Part shown: positions 50,900-59,282 of the stretch, one piece after another
Layout: the number at the start of each line of letters is the position of its first letter
How positions within the stretch are numbered: position 1 is the stretch's first letter
DNA from: Streptomyces lavendulae subsp. lavendulae
Lineage (GTDB): Bacteria > Actinomycetota > Actinomycetes > Streptomycetales > Streptomycetaceae
DNA length: 64,000 nucleotides
NCBI RefSeq assembly: GCF_002803845.1
Contig: NZ_CP024985.1
Location: 992,001 to 1,056,000, forward strand
Reading direction: 5' to 3'
The notes under the pieces: model-generated
What the model saw: only the letters and a program-made list of their open reading frames with translations
What the model was told of the DNA's origin: nothing
The model's database searches: none
Translations under genes and position numbers: made by a program

Positions 50900-51819
50900 T
50901 GCCCACCCCCGACGGACACGACGGCGGCGGGCACGGACACCGGCAGGCCGGCCCCGGACGGCACGGCGGGGGCCGGGGCCGGGGCAGGGACCGGGGCAGG
51001 GACCGGGGCAGGGACCGGGGCAGGGGTCGGGGCCGAGGCAGGGACCGGGGCAGGGACCGGGACTTCGGTGTGGGTTTTCGCGCCGGCCCGTGCGGGGGTC
51101 GGGCGGGGGATCAGCAGGAGGGTCGCGCCGAGGAGGGCGGCTGCGACCATCGCGTCGAGCCAGTAGTGGTTGGCCGTGCCGACCACCACGAGCAGGGTGA
51201 CCAGCGGGTGCAGCAGCCACAGCGCGCGCCACCGCGACCGGGTCGCCGCGATCATGCCGATGGCCAGCATCAGCGCCCACCCGAAGTGCAGCGAGGGCAT
51301 CGCGGCGAACTGGTTGGCCACGGTGTCGGCGGCCGCCTCGGCGCGGTAGACGGTGGGCCCGTAGACCTGCCCGGTGTCCACCAGGTGCGCGGCCCCGAGC
51401 ATCCGCGGGGGCGCGAGCGGGAACGACAGGTGCAGGGCGAGCGCGGCACCGGTGAGGACGGCGAGCACCCGGCGGGTCCACAGGTAGTGCCGGGGGCGGC
51501 GCAGGTACAGCCAGACCAGGAACAGCGCGGTCGCCGGGAAGTGCACGGCGGCGTAGTAGGTGTTGGCGGTGTGCACGAGGGCGTCCGAGTGCATCAGCAG
51601 TCGCTGGACGACGCCCTCGCCGGGCAGGTGCAGGGCGCGCTCGGCGTCCCACACGCGGTCCGCGTTGCGCAGGGCCTCGTCGGTGCGGCCCGTCGAGAGC
51701 ATCCGGCCCGCCTTGTAGACGGCGAACAGGCTCGCGACGAGCAGCAGCTCGCGTATGAGCCGTCGGCGCGCGTCCCGCTTCCCGGCGGCCGGCCGGGCGG
51801 GCGTGGTGTGGGAGGTCAT
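50896..51819 (-). CDS. PAP2-superfamily membrane phosphatase/transferase with Pro-Ala tail
   Basis: A 307-residue membrane protein with about six helices. The PAP2-type motifs are FAAMPSLHFGWAL (about 172-184) and GTANHYWLDAMVAA (about 216-229), which carry the catalytic histidines; the first Lys/Arg motif is replaced by PLAPPRML. This form (PAP2_3) is typical of actinobacterial phosphatases and inositol-phosphoryl transferases. The tail from about residue 250 is a Pro-Ala-Val repeat (PAPVPAPV-type) encoded by 12-bp repeats near 50984-51060. It diverges from a TetR gene across a repeated operator array. Confidence 0.85.
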   Translation of the reverse strand: MTSHTTPARPAAGKRDARRRLIRELLLVASLFAVYKAGRMLSTGRTDEALRNADRVWDAERALHLPGEGVVQRLLMHSDALVHTANTYYAAVHFPATALFLVWLYLRRPRHYLWTRRVLAVLTGAALALHLSFPLAPPRMLGAAHLVDTGQVYGPTVYRAEAAADTVANQFAAMPSLHFGWALMLAIGMIAATRSRWRALWLLHPLVTLLVVVGTANHYWLDAMVAAALLGATLLLIPRPTPARAGAKTHTEVPVPAPVPASAPTPAPVPAPVPAPVPAPAPAPAVPSGAGLPVSVPAAVVSVGGGQ

Positions 51820-51890
51820 CCCCCGGTCTCACTTCTTTCGGGTGTGGCCACGGGTCCCCGGCGGTCTCCCGTCGGGTCCGGACCCGCTTC

Positions 51891-51964
51891 CTATCGACAC
51901 GCCAGTGTATCGATACATTCGCGTATCGATACGCGGGTGTACCGATACGCCTCCGTAGCCGTAC
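51891..51964. promoter_or_regulatory. Array of five 10-bp palindromic sites at exact 16-bp spacing
   Basis: Sites begin at 51891 (CTATCGACAC, degenerate), 51907 (GTATCGATAC), 51923 (GTATCGATAC), 51939 (GTACCGATAC) and 51955 (GTAGCCGTAC). The two central copies are perfect palindromes; the second extends to 14 bp (GCGTATCGATACGC). All five start exactly 16 bp apart. The array fills the promoter region between the PAP2-like gene and the tetR gene, 53 bp before the tetR start. It is most simply a multi-site operator for the TetR protein. Confidence 0.75.
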
Positions 51965-52016
51965 ACTCGGACACACCGGAACCGGCCGCCCAGGAGATCG
52001 CGAGGAGAGCGCACCC

Positions 52017-52628
52017 ATGACGTCGACGCCGCAGGTCACCGCGCGCCGCTCCAAGATCACCCCGGAGCGCGAGCAGGAGTTCTACGACGCCGTCCTGGAG
52101 CAGCTGCGGGAGCACGGGTACGAGGCCCTGACCATGGAGGGCATCGCGGCCCGCGCCTGCTGCGGCAAGTCCACGCTCTACCGGCAGTGGAAGACCAAGC
52201 CCCGGCTGGTCGCCGCCGCTCTGCGGGCGAGCCGTGCGAGCCGCGGGGACCGGACGCTGGCGAGCGTCGACACCGGCACCCTGGCGGGCGACCTGCGCGA
52301 GGCCGCCCTGATCGCCGCCTGCACCTCGGGCCGCGACACCCGCCTCACCCAGGCGCTCGGGCACGCGGTGCTCAGCGACGAGGAGCTCCAGGGCGCGCTG
52401 CGCGAGGCCCTGGTCGAACCGGAGCTGACTGCTTTCGACGCGATCGTGGCGCGGGCGGTGGCGCGGGGCGAGATCGCCCCGGACCATCCGGCCGTGGAGT
52501 TCCTGCCGGCGCAGCTGATGGGCGTGCTGCGGATCCGGCCGGTGCTGGAGGGGCGTTACGCGGACGCCGACTACCTGGTCAGGTTCGTCGACGCGGCCCT
52601 GCTGCCGTCGCTCGGCATCTCCCCCTGA
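52017..52628 (+). CDS. TetR-family transcriptional regulator
   Basis: A 203-residue regulator. The N-terminal HTH (about 20-66) reads EFYDAVLEQLREHGYEALTMEGIAARACCGKSTLYRQWKTKPRLV. The C-terminal ligand domain has the TetR_C_16-like FLPAQLMGVLRIRPVLEGR. GAGGAGA lies 8-9 nt before the ATG. Divergent from the PAP2-like/DMT operon, which is its likely target, together with itself, through the 16-bp-spaced site array upstream. Cys residues in ACCGKS lie in the recognition region, which is unusual. Confidence 0.93.
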   Translation: MTSTPQVTARRSKITPEREQEFYDAVLEQLREHGYEALTMEGIAARACCGKSTLYRQWKTKPRLVAAALRASRASRGDRTLASVDTGTLAGDLREAALIAACTSGRDTRLTQALGHAVLSDEELQGALREALVEPELTAFDAIVARAVARGEIAPDHPAVEFLPAQLMGVLRIRPVLEGRYADADYLVRFVDAALLPSLGISP

Positions 52629-52713
52629 CCCCCATACCGGTGGGCCGCCGTCCACGATGACCGGACGGCGACCTGCTCGCGCTGCCTCGTGGGGACGGCG
52701 GCAGCGCGCCACC

Positions 52714-52762
52714 CGGACGGGGCGGCGGTCACTCCCGAGCAGAGTGGCCGCCGCCCCGTCCG
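52714..52762. terminator. Strong bidirectional terminator
   Basis: A 19-bp stem with one G-T pair (52714-52732 and 52744-52762) and an 11-nt loop between the convergent tetR and terD-like genes. GC-rich with no T run. Confidence 0.85.
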
Positions 52763-52801
52763 AGAGGCTGCCGGAACCTTCCGTGCGCGGGACGCGCGGG
52801 A

Positions 52802-53347
52802 TCAGCCCCGCGCGGCGCCCATGACCCGGGCGAACTCCTCCGGGTCCGCGTCGAACCCCCGCGGACGCGCGTCCAGCGCCCAGCCGCCCGCGCCGTCCCG
52901 GACGAACTCCGCGACGGTGGCCGCCGTGGCGTGCTCCACCTCGGCGAAGTCGCCGGTCGCGAGGTCGGTGTAACCCTCGCGTATCCGCAGCCCCTTGCCG
53001 GCCACCCCGCCGAAGGTCCTGCGGACGGGCTCCGCGCCGGGACCGGCGTCCTGGATCACCACGCCGACCACCACCCGGCCCAGCTCCGGCGCCAGCCGGT
53101 CCAGTTCGAGGGTCATCACCTCGTCGAAGCCGAAGCCCTGCCCGGTACGGCTGTCCCGGGTCAGGGTGATGGTGCCGTCGGGGGCGCGGCTGCCGAAGTG
53201 CACGAGGTAGACCGGCTCCCCGTACGGGTCGGAGGCCGCGTACACCGCCGCGACGATGTCCAGGTCGTTGGCGGGGGTACCGGCCGGGCTGGGATCCCAG
53301 CGCAGCGCTATCTCCACCTTGGCCAGACTCTTGCGTACCGCACTCAT
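52802..53347 (-). CDS. TerD-family protein
   Basis: A 181-residue TerD-domain protein. Typical features are VEIALRWDPSPAG, the acidic calcium-binding segment NDLDIVAAVYAAS (about 27-39), GFDEVMTLELDRL and VVVGVVIQDAG, and FAEVEHATAATVAEFVRDGAGGWAL near the C-terminus. TerD proteins bind calcium and belong to tellurite/chemical-stress networks; in Streptomyces several copies influence development (family knowledge). No other ter genes are nearby. Confidence 0.9.
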   Translation of the reverse strand: MSAVRKSLAKVEIALRWDPSPAGTPANDLDIVAAVYAASDPYGEPVYLVHFGSRAPDGTITLTRDSRTGQGFGFDEVMTLELDRLAPELGRVVVGVVIQDAGPGAEPVRRTFGGVAGKGLRIREGYTDLATGDFAEVEHATAATVAEFVRDGAGGWALDARPRGFDADPEEFARVMGAARG

Positions 53348-53454
53348 CGAACTCCCCCTCCGCCCGGCCGCTTTGGCCCGTGCCGCCCTGCCATGCTGTC
53401 ACGCGCAGGTGATCACGGGGCGAAGCACCGTATGTTCCCGGCCAGTCCGGACGG

Positions 53455-54750
53455 TCACCGGGTGAGGTCGACGCGTACGGTCTCCACCCAGTGCGGCGGC
53501 TGCGGGGCGTCCGCCCCGATCAGCGCGGCGATCAGCCGGCAGGACTGCGGCTCCTGCGGCCACGAGGTGTACCCGTCGGTCAGGACGACCACGACGTTCG
53601 GCCGGTCGGGCAGGGACAGCGCGGCCCTGATGCCCACCCGCATGTCGGTGCCGCCACCGCCCGCCAGTTCCACCTGGCCGCCGCGGGTCACCCGGGCCAC
53701 GGTGTGCACGTCGGCGTCGCAGGCCAGGACGGCGACCCGGTTGCCCCCGACCCCCACTTCCCGGAGCACGCCGGTGACCTCGCCCAGCGCCGCCGCGAGC
53801 TCCTCCTCGCCCATCGACCCGGAGGTGTCGATGACGATCGCGACCCTCGGCAGCGGGCGGCGCAGGCTCGGGAGCACGACCCGGCCGCCGAGTGCGGGCG
53901 TGCGGCGCGAGGGGCGCCGGTAGGTGTAGTCGACGGCGCCGCCCGCCCAGGCCGCGGCCTCCCGCACCGCCCCGGACAGGGCGCGGCGCCAGTCCACGGT
54001 GGGCTCCAGCACCTCGCGGGCCCAGCGGTCCCAGCCGGCGGGAAGGGTGCCTCGGGTGCGCTGGTGGGCCCGCATGGCCTGCGCGGTGGCGCGGCGCAGG
54101 GCCTCCGCCTCCGCCGGGCCGATCCCGCTGGGGGTCCGCCCCTCTCCCCCGCCCGGCCCGGCCTCCCACGGCCGCGCGATCCCGTGTGCCCCGGAGCCGC
54201 AGTCCACGCCGTGCGGCGGGGTCGCGGGAACCCCCGGCAGGTACTCCTCGAACAGCCCGCCCTTGGAGAGGCCGAAGAGGCGGGGTTCCATCCGCCCGGC
54301 GGGCAGGGCCAGTCCGTCGGCGAGGAGGTCGTCGTTGATCTCGCAGTCCTGGGCGATGTTGATCCGGACCGGATCGCGCTGGTCGGCCGGCGGGAGCCGG
54401 TCGGCGCGGCCGTGGTGGTCGCGCAGCAGGTGGGCCACCTCGTGGATCCACACGCCCGCCAGCTCCGGTACGGGGGTCCGCTCGACGAACGCGGGCGAGA
54501 CGTAGCAGCGCCAGTGCCGGTCGACGCCCATCGTGGCCACCCCGGACGGGCCCGGGGAGGGAACGACGGTGAGGGCGTAGAGGGCGGAGGCGAGGTAGGG
54601 GCGGGCCTCGGCGGCGGCGTACCGGGCGGCGAGCAGCTTCGCCCGGTCCAGGACCGGGCCCGGGGACGGATCCGGGTCCGGATCCGGGTCCGGGTACGGA
54701 TCCGGGTCCGGGGACCGCTCCGGGTCCGGGTACGGCGGTTCCTCCTGCAC
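53455..54750 (-). CDS. DUF2201-type metallopeptidase-like/VWA protein
   Basis: A 431-residue protein with a GTG start at 54750. After an Asp-Pro-rich low-complexity start (residues 5-32, PDPDPDP type), a metallopeptidase-like domain carries the zinc motif HEVAHLL (about 103-109) and AQDCEINDDLL. A C-terminal VWA-like domain has the MIDAS-type DTSGSMGEEE (about 311-320), GGGGTDMRVG and LTDGYTSWP. This DUF2201 architecture usually pairs with a MoxR ATPase, as here (14-bp gap). It is the last gene of the LRR-ankyrin-MoxR-VWA operon. The MIDAS residues suggest metal-dependent binding of a partner. Confidence 0.9.
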   Translation of the reverse strand: MQEEPPYPDPERSPDPDPYPDPDPDPDPSPGPVLDRAKLLAARYAAAEARPYLASALYALTVVPSPGPSGVATMGVDRHWRCYVSPAFVERTPVPELAGVWIHEVAHLLRDHHGRADRLPPADQRDPVRINIAQDCEINDDLLADGLALPAGRMEPRLFGLSKGGLFEEYLPGVPATPPHGVDCGSGAHGIARPWEAGPGGGEGRTPSGIGPAEAEALRRATAQAMRAHQRTRGTLPAGWDRWAREVLEPTVDWRRALSGAVREAAAWAGGAVDYTYRRPSRRTPALGGRVVLPSLRRPLPRVAIVIDTSGSMGEEELAAALGEVTGVLREVGVGGNRVAVLACDADVHTVARVTRGGQVELAGGGGTDMRVGIRAALSLPDRPNVVVVLTDGYTSWPQEPQSCRLIAALIGADAPQPPHWVETVRVDLTR

Positions 54751-54764
54751 GGCGCGGCGCCCCG

Positions 54765-55970
54765 TCAGCGGGCGCCGGGCAGGGAGCCGGCGAGCTGGAG
54801 CAGCTCCACGAAGGCGTCGATCCCGGCCGGTACGGGCCAGGCCGGCTCCCGCATCGCGGCCAGGTCGGCGGCGGCCCGCGCGGCCACGTCGGGCACCCCG
54901 GCGTCGACGGCCTTGGCGAGCACCACCCAGCCGGCCTCCCAGCGGGCGCGCGTCGGGTCGCTCTGCACGGCGGCCACCACGGCGATGAGGAAGGCCAGCT
55001 GGCGGTCGCCGCGCTCGGGGAGCGCGAAGGCCTCCGGGTGCGCGAGGACCCGCTCCGGGTCGGGCAGGTCGAGGTGCTCCAGGTAGGAGAGCAGTTCCAG
55101 GCCCGCCCCGTCGCCGACCGCCCCGGTGAGCACGGCGGACAGCGCCTCGCCGCTCGCCCCGGCCGCGTACCCGGTGGCCAGGAGGCGCAGCGCCATCTCC
55201 CAGGTGCGGGGGGAGGGCCAGGCCCGGCCGCGGCCCTCGGCGTCGTCCGGCAGGTGGTGGACGAGGCCCGGCCGGGCGGTCAGGAAGCCGGAGACCACGC
55301 CCCGGGCCCGGGCGGCGGCACCCGCCGCCCGCGCGGGGTCCACGGTGGGGATGGGCGCCTCGGGCCAGGTTCCGGCCATGCCGCGGGCCACCGTGCGCGG
55401 GTCGTGCGTCCAGTCGAGGTGGACGAACCGGTTGGCGAGCGGCGGGCTCAGGTGCCAGCCGTCCGCCGCGCTGGACGGCGGGTTGGCCGCCGCGACGATC
55501 CGTACGGCTTCGGGCAGCACCAGGCTGCCGACGCGGCGTTCGAGGACGACCCTCAGCAGGGCGGCCTGGACCGCGGGCGGGGCGGAGGACAACTCGTCGA
55601 AGAACAGCAGTCCGTGTCCGGTGCGGGCCAGGCGCACCGCCCAGTCCGGCGGGGCCATCGGGACGCCGGTGGTGGCGGGGTCGTCGCCGACGATCGGCAG
55701 CCCGGCGAAGTCGGAGGGCTCGTGGACGCTGGCGATGACCGTCTCCAGCCCGACCCCGAGGGTGGCGGCCAGCCGCTCCATGCCGGCGGACTTGCCGATG
55801 CCGGGCTCGCCCCACAGCAGGACGGGCTGGTTGGCCGTCACGGCCAGGGCCAGGGCTTCGAGCTGGGGAAGGACGGCGGGCTCGGTACGGGTGGCGCCGA
55901 GCCGGGCGTTGAGGGCGTCGGCGGCGGCCAGCGGGCCGGCCGGGTGGTGCTGTGCCTGCGCGGTGCTCAC
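54765..55970 (-). CDS. MoxR-family AAA+ ATPase
   Basis: A 401-residue AAA+ ATPase: Walker A LLWGEPGIGKSA (about 51-62), Walker B LLFFDELSSAP (about 120-130), sensor 1 IVAAANPPSSAADG and an Arg-finger region LANRFVHLDW. The rest is a MoxR-type lid plus a helical C-terminal domain. MoxR ATPases act as chaperones for assembling complexes with VWA proteins. Start is GTG at 55970, overlapping the ankyrin gene stop by 4 bp. The VWA partner gene follows 14 bp downstream. Confidence 0.93.
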   Translation of the reverse strand: MSTAQAQHHPAGPLAAADALNARLGATRTEPAVLPQLEALALAVTANQPVLLWGEPGIGKSAGMERLAATLGVGLETVIASVHEPSDFAGLPIVGDDPATTGVPMAPPDWAVRLARTGHGLLFFDELSSAPPAVQAALLRVVLERRVGSLVLPEAVRIVAAANPPSSAADGWHLSPPLANRFVHLDWTHDPRTVARGMAGTWPEAPIPTVDPARAAGAAARARGVVSGFLTARPGLVHHLPDDAEGRGRAWPSPRTWEMALRLLATGYAAGASGEALSAVLTGAVGDGAGLELLSYLEHLDLPDPERVLAHPEAFALPERGDRQLAFLIAVVAAVQSDPTRARWEAGWVVLAKAVDAGVPDVAARAAADLAAMREPAWPVPAGIDAFVELLQLAGSLPGAR

Positions 55971-57841
55971 CGGTCCCCGGCCCCTTCCCGTTCTCCGTCG
56001 CTTCCTTCGGACTCTTCGTCGCCGTCGAGGGGGTCCCCCTCGTAGGCGTCCTGCCGCTCCTCGCCGGCCTCCTCCTCGTCCCGCCACTCCATGTACTCGT
56101 CGAAGTAGTCGGCTCCGATGTCCGGGTACCGCTCGTCCACCAGCTCCCGCACGAAGGTCAGGTCCGTGCGCCGGAAGCGGCGCACCAGCTGGCTCAGGGA
56201 CATCTCGGCCTCGTCGGTCACGTCGAGGCGTGCCCCGGCGTCGATCAGCGCCCGGACGAGGCCGGCGGTGCCGCCGTCCCGGACGGCGGCCAGCAGCGCG
56301 GTACGGCCGGCGACGTCCTCGGTCTCCAGACCGAGTCCGGCCGCCAGCAGCCGGGGCAGGAGTTCCTCGTGCTCCAGCTGGGGCAGCAGGTGCAGCAGGG
56401 TGCGGCCCTTGCCGTCCCGGACGTGGGGGTCGACACCCGCGTCGAGGAGGTGGAGCACGCCGGGGGCGTCCCCGTGTTCGGCGCGCAGGAAGAGGTCCCG
56501 GCGCTCGGCCCGCAGGGCGCGCGGGAGCCTCCCCTGACCCGAGGTCCACGCCTCGCGGACGGCGAAGCAGCCGGAAACGGTCCCGCCGAAGGCCCGCAGG
56601 GCGCTCTCGCGCTGCTGCTCCTGGGCGGTGTGCGGCACGTCGAGTACGCCGCCCCGCGAGCGGACCTCGTGCCAGACGCCGGTGCACCGCACCCGCACGG
56701 GCTGCGGCGCGGCGGGGCCGGGCGGCCCCTGGGCCGGACCCGAGCCGGGGAAGAGGGCGGCGGTGACCAGGGGGTGCAGCGCGCTCGGGGCGATCCGGCC
56801 GGTCCGCAGCAGCTGGAGGTCGGGCAGCGGGTGCCAGGCGTACTCGGGCAGCCGGGGCACCCCGCGCAGCTGGTCCGGCTCGGCGAGGCGCACGCGCAAC
56901 GGCAGGGCGGGGTCCGGGCCCTGGCCCGCCGGGGTGCCGGGGAGCTCCAGGATGACGCGGCAACGCCAGTCGGGAACGTACCGGAAACGCTTCCCGGCGC
57001 CGGCCGCCGCCAGCAGCCGGACCTCGGACAGCAGCCGCGCCGGGTCCGTGCCGGAGGCCGCCAGTGCCGCGAGGGCCCGTTCGGGCGAGTTGACCGACCG
57101 CTCCGGCACTTCGAGGTCCAGCGCCGTACCGGACGCCGCGAAGGCTTCGATGAAGTCACCGCGGGCCGCCAGGACCGCGGCCCATTCGACGCGGCCCGCC
57201 GCGTCGGCGGGTCCCGGGTCGGCGGTGGGCAGTTCGCCGTCGCCGAGCGGGGTGCCGTCGGGGCGGAAGAAGGGGAGCCTGTCGGCCGGGCCGTAGCGGG
57301 AGCGGAGTTCGGCCGTGCGCCGTACGTCCCAGAAGTGGCGGGCGGCCGTCCAGTCCTCGGTGGTCCAGTCGATGCGGCTGCCGACCGTGTGGTCCGGGGA
57401 CAGCGGCGCGCACTGCAGCCGCAGCCGCTGCGGGCCGTCGACCATCCCGAAGGTGGTGACGTGCAGCACGGGCACCCCGCGTCCCCGGCGGGGCCCGCCG
57501 TCCGGGGCGTAGGAGGCCAGCAGGACCCGGCGGCTCGGAGCGAGCGTGGTGCGCCCGCCGTGGACCCGGGGGAGGTGCCATCGCAGCAGGTCGGGGGCGA
57601 AGTGGCGCAGGTCCTCGGTGACCGCGTCGGCCACGGCGGCGCCGTGGCGGGAGCCGAGGGCCGCCGGGTCGAAGCCGATCTCGACGGACGCGGCGGCGCA
57701 GGCGGCCCGCCAGTCCCCCGCCAGGCGGTGCCGGGTGGCCCGCTCGATCATCCAGGCGGGTACGGCGTAGCGGCGGACCCGCAGCCAGGAGCCCGCCGCC
57801 TCGGGCGAAAGGGCCCCGGGCGCGCGGAGGTCGGGGCTCAT
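55967..57841 (-). CDS. Large protein with C-terminal ankyrin repeats
   Basis: A 624-residue protein. The first 430 or so residues have no domain I recognise; they contain WRAACAAASVEIGFDP, RLRLQCAPLSPDHTVG and WHEVRSRGGVL segments and look globular. From about residue 475, three ankyrin-like repeats appear (LRAEHGDAPGVLHLLDAGVDPHVRD, GRTLLHLLP..., GRTALLAAVRDGGTAGLVRALIDAGA). The last 55 residues are very acidic (DEEEAGEE, DGDEESEGSDGE). Both ends are coupled: ATGA with the LRR gene and GTGA with moxR. Probably a client or adaptor of the MoxR-VWA machine (inference). Confidence 0.85.
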   Translation of the reverse strand: MSPDLRAPGALSPEAAGSWLRVRRYAVPAWMIERATRHRLAGDWRAACAAASVEIGFDPAALGSRHGAAVADAVTEDLRHFAPDLLRWHLPRVHGGRTTLAPSRRVLLASYAPDGGPRRGRGVPVLHVTTFGMVDGPQRLRLQCAPLSPDHTVGSRIDWTTEDWTAARHFWDVRRTAELRSRYGPADRLPFFRPDGTPLGDGELPTADPGPADAAGRVEWAAVLAARGDFIEAFAASGTALDLEVPERSVNSPERALAALAASGTDPARLLSEVRLLAAAGAGKRFRYVPDWRCRVILELPGTPAGQGPDPALPLRVRLAEPDQLRGVPRLPEYAWHPLPDLQLLRTGRIAPSALHPLVTAALFPGSGPAQGPPGPAAPQPVRVRCTGVWHEVRSRGGVLDVPHTAQEQQRESALRAFGGTVSGCFAVREAWTSGQGRLPRALRAERRDLFLRAEHGDAPGVLHLLDAGVDPHVRDGKGRTLLHLLPQLEHEELLPRLLAAGLGLETEDVAGRTALLAAVRDGGTAGLVRALIDAGARLDVTDEAEMSLSQLVRRFRRTDLTFVRELVDERYPDIGADYFDEYMEWRDEEEAGEERQDAYEGDPLDGDEESEGSDGEREGAGDR

Positions 57842-58989
57842 CGGTACACGCTGCCGATGGCGCGGAGGTCCGGGTGGGCCGCGCGGGCGGGGCGCAGCCG
57901 TTCGGTGAAGGAACGCTTGACGCGGCGGGGCAGGCCGGGGCCCAGTCCGACGTGCTCCAGCGGGCTGTCGTCGGGCAGCGCGGCGAGGAGGTGCTTGGCC
58001 CCGCGGCCGGTGAGGCCGGTGTGGCGCAGTTCCAGGCGGCGCAGCGGGCTGCCGGGGAGGGCGGCGGCCAGGGCGTACGCGCCTTCGTCCCCGGGGTCGT
58101 TGCCGGTCGAGCCGAGGCTGCGCTCGGACATGGTGCGGCCGAGGTCGAGCGACTCGATGCCGCCCAGCGCGTCGGCGAGGGCGCGCGCTCCGGCGGCGCC
58201 GATGCCGTTGCCGCCGAGACCGAGGCGCACCGGGCGGGCGGGGCCGGCGTCCGCCGCGGCGGCGGCCAGGACGGCGGCGCCCTCGTCCCCGAGGTGGTTG
58301 GCGGGCACGTACAGCTCGCGCACCCCGGCGTCGCGGATGAGGGCGGCGAGCAGCGGGGCGTCGGCGGCGGTGAGGCCGTTGCCGCCGAGGAAGATCCGCT
58401 CCAGCGGCGCCCCCCGGGTGAGCAGCGCGTCGAGGAGCAGCCGTACGCCGTCGGCGCCGATGCCGGTGTTGACCAGGTCGAGGGTGCGCAGCGTGGTGTT
58501 GCGGCGCAGCAGGGCGGCGAGGGTGCGGGCGCCGTCGGCGTGGAGGGGGTTGCGCTTGAGCCAGAGCGCGCGGACGGTGGTGTCCTCGGCGAGGGCTCCG
58601 GCGAGGGCGAGCGCTCCGTCCGGGCCGATCCGGTTGCAGCCGAGGTAGAGGGTGTGCACCCCGTGTCCGGTGCCCGCGCGGGTGAGGGTTTCGGCCAGGG
58701 CGGCGGCGCCGGTGTCGGTGAGGGCGTTGGTGCCGAGCAGCAGGTGCGCGGCGTGCGGGGAGGCGATGGCGGCGGGCAGCAGCCGGGCCGCTCCGGCGGG
58801 GCCGAGGCCCTGCTTGCAGAGGTCCAGGCGGCCGTCGGCGCGCAGGGTGCCGAGCGGGAAGGTCTCGTCGGCCCCGACGGGCCGGACGTCCGCGAGGCGG
58901 GCGAGCAGCGGGTCCAGGGCCGTCGGATCCGCGAGGGGCATGTCGGGGTGCTCGATCGCGGGGCACCGTACGGGCGTCGGCTGTGTCAT
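57838..58989 (-). CDS. Leucine-rich-repeat (ribonuclease-inhibitor-type) protein
   Basis: A 383-residue protein. After about 70 residues it becomes a run of nine to ten RI-type LRRs of about 25-29 residues: VHTLYLGCNRIGPDG, VRALWLKRNPLHADG, LRTLDLVNTGIGADG, LERIFLGGNGLTAAD, VRELYVPANHLGDEG, VRLGLGGNGIGAAG, IESLDLGRTMSERS and LRRLELRHTGLTGRG. The convex side carries LAALL-type helices. It has no signal peptide, so it should act inside the cell. Start at 58989 (MTQPTPVR) with a GGAG nearby. First gene of the four-gene coupled operon. Confidence 0.92.
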   Translation of the reverse strand: MTQPTPVRCPAIEHPDMPLADPTALDPLLARLADVRPVGADETFPLGTLRADGRLDLCKQGLGPAGAARLLPAAIASPHAAHLLLGTNALTDTGAAALAETLTRAGTGHGVHTLYLGCNRIGPDGALALAGALAEDTTVRALWLKRNPLHADGARTLAALLRRNTTLRTLDLVNTGIGADGVRLLLDALLTRGAPLERIFLGGNGLTAADAPLLAALIRDAGVRELYVPANHLGDEGAAVLAAAAADAGPARPVRLGLGGNGIGAAGARALADALGGIESLDLGRTMSERSLGSTGNDPGDEGAYALAAALPGSPLRRLELRHTGLTGRGAKHLLAALPDDSPLEHVGLGPGLPRRVKRSFTERLRPARAAHPDLRAIGSVYR

Positions 58990-59101
58990 CACCACTCCAC
59001 CGGTTTCCTCGCCGGCGCCCGGCGACCCACCACTTCGTTGACTGCGTGTACGACGCCGCGCCGGCACGCGGACGCGGCGGTACGGCGGTCGGAAGGAGAC
59101 G

Positions 59102-59174
59102 CAAGACCGGTCGGATTCGAACCGACGTCCTCCAGCTCGATGCTTGGGCGCGACGACCTCTGCGCTACGGCCTT
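59102..59174 (-). tRNA. tRNA-like element, anticodon arm aberrant (possible decayed tRNA)
   Basis: On the minus strand, a 7-bp acceptor stem pairs AAGGCCG with CGGTCTT (one G-T pair). The T arm is canonical: GTCGG-TTCGAAT-CCGAC. A D arm can be drawn as GCGC...GCGC with a 10-nt loop containing AGAGGTC. The anticodon arm does not form the normal 5-bp stem and 7-nt loop; only an imperfect CCA(A)GC/GCTGG stem with a 5-nt loop is possible, so no anticodon is assigned. Total length (73 nt) is right. The rest of the 58990-59282 gap has the promoter of the LRR operon and no gene. Confidence 0.5.
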
Positions 59175-59282
59175 GCTGCGGTGATCATACCGACACGACG
59201 GCCGAAAATCGATCACCAGTTTGAAAGATCCCGGCAGGCCGGGGCGGTGACCGGTCCACCCGCCCCGGCGGCCGTCCCCCGG

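Noticed and set aside
51891..51964. Possible CRISPR-like array
   Set aside because: 16-bp period with palindromic 10-bp units and no spacers; no cas genes.
55967..59104. 1045-codon frame as one large fusion of LRR and ankyrin proteins
   Set aside because: The LRR repeats are in another frame; the real ankyrin protein starts at 57841, and the upstream part is an Arg/Pro shadow.
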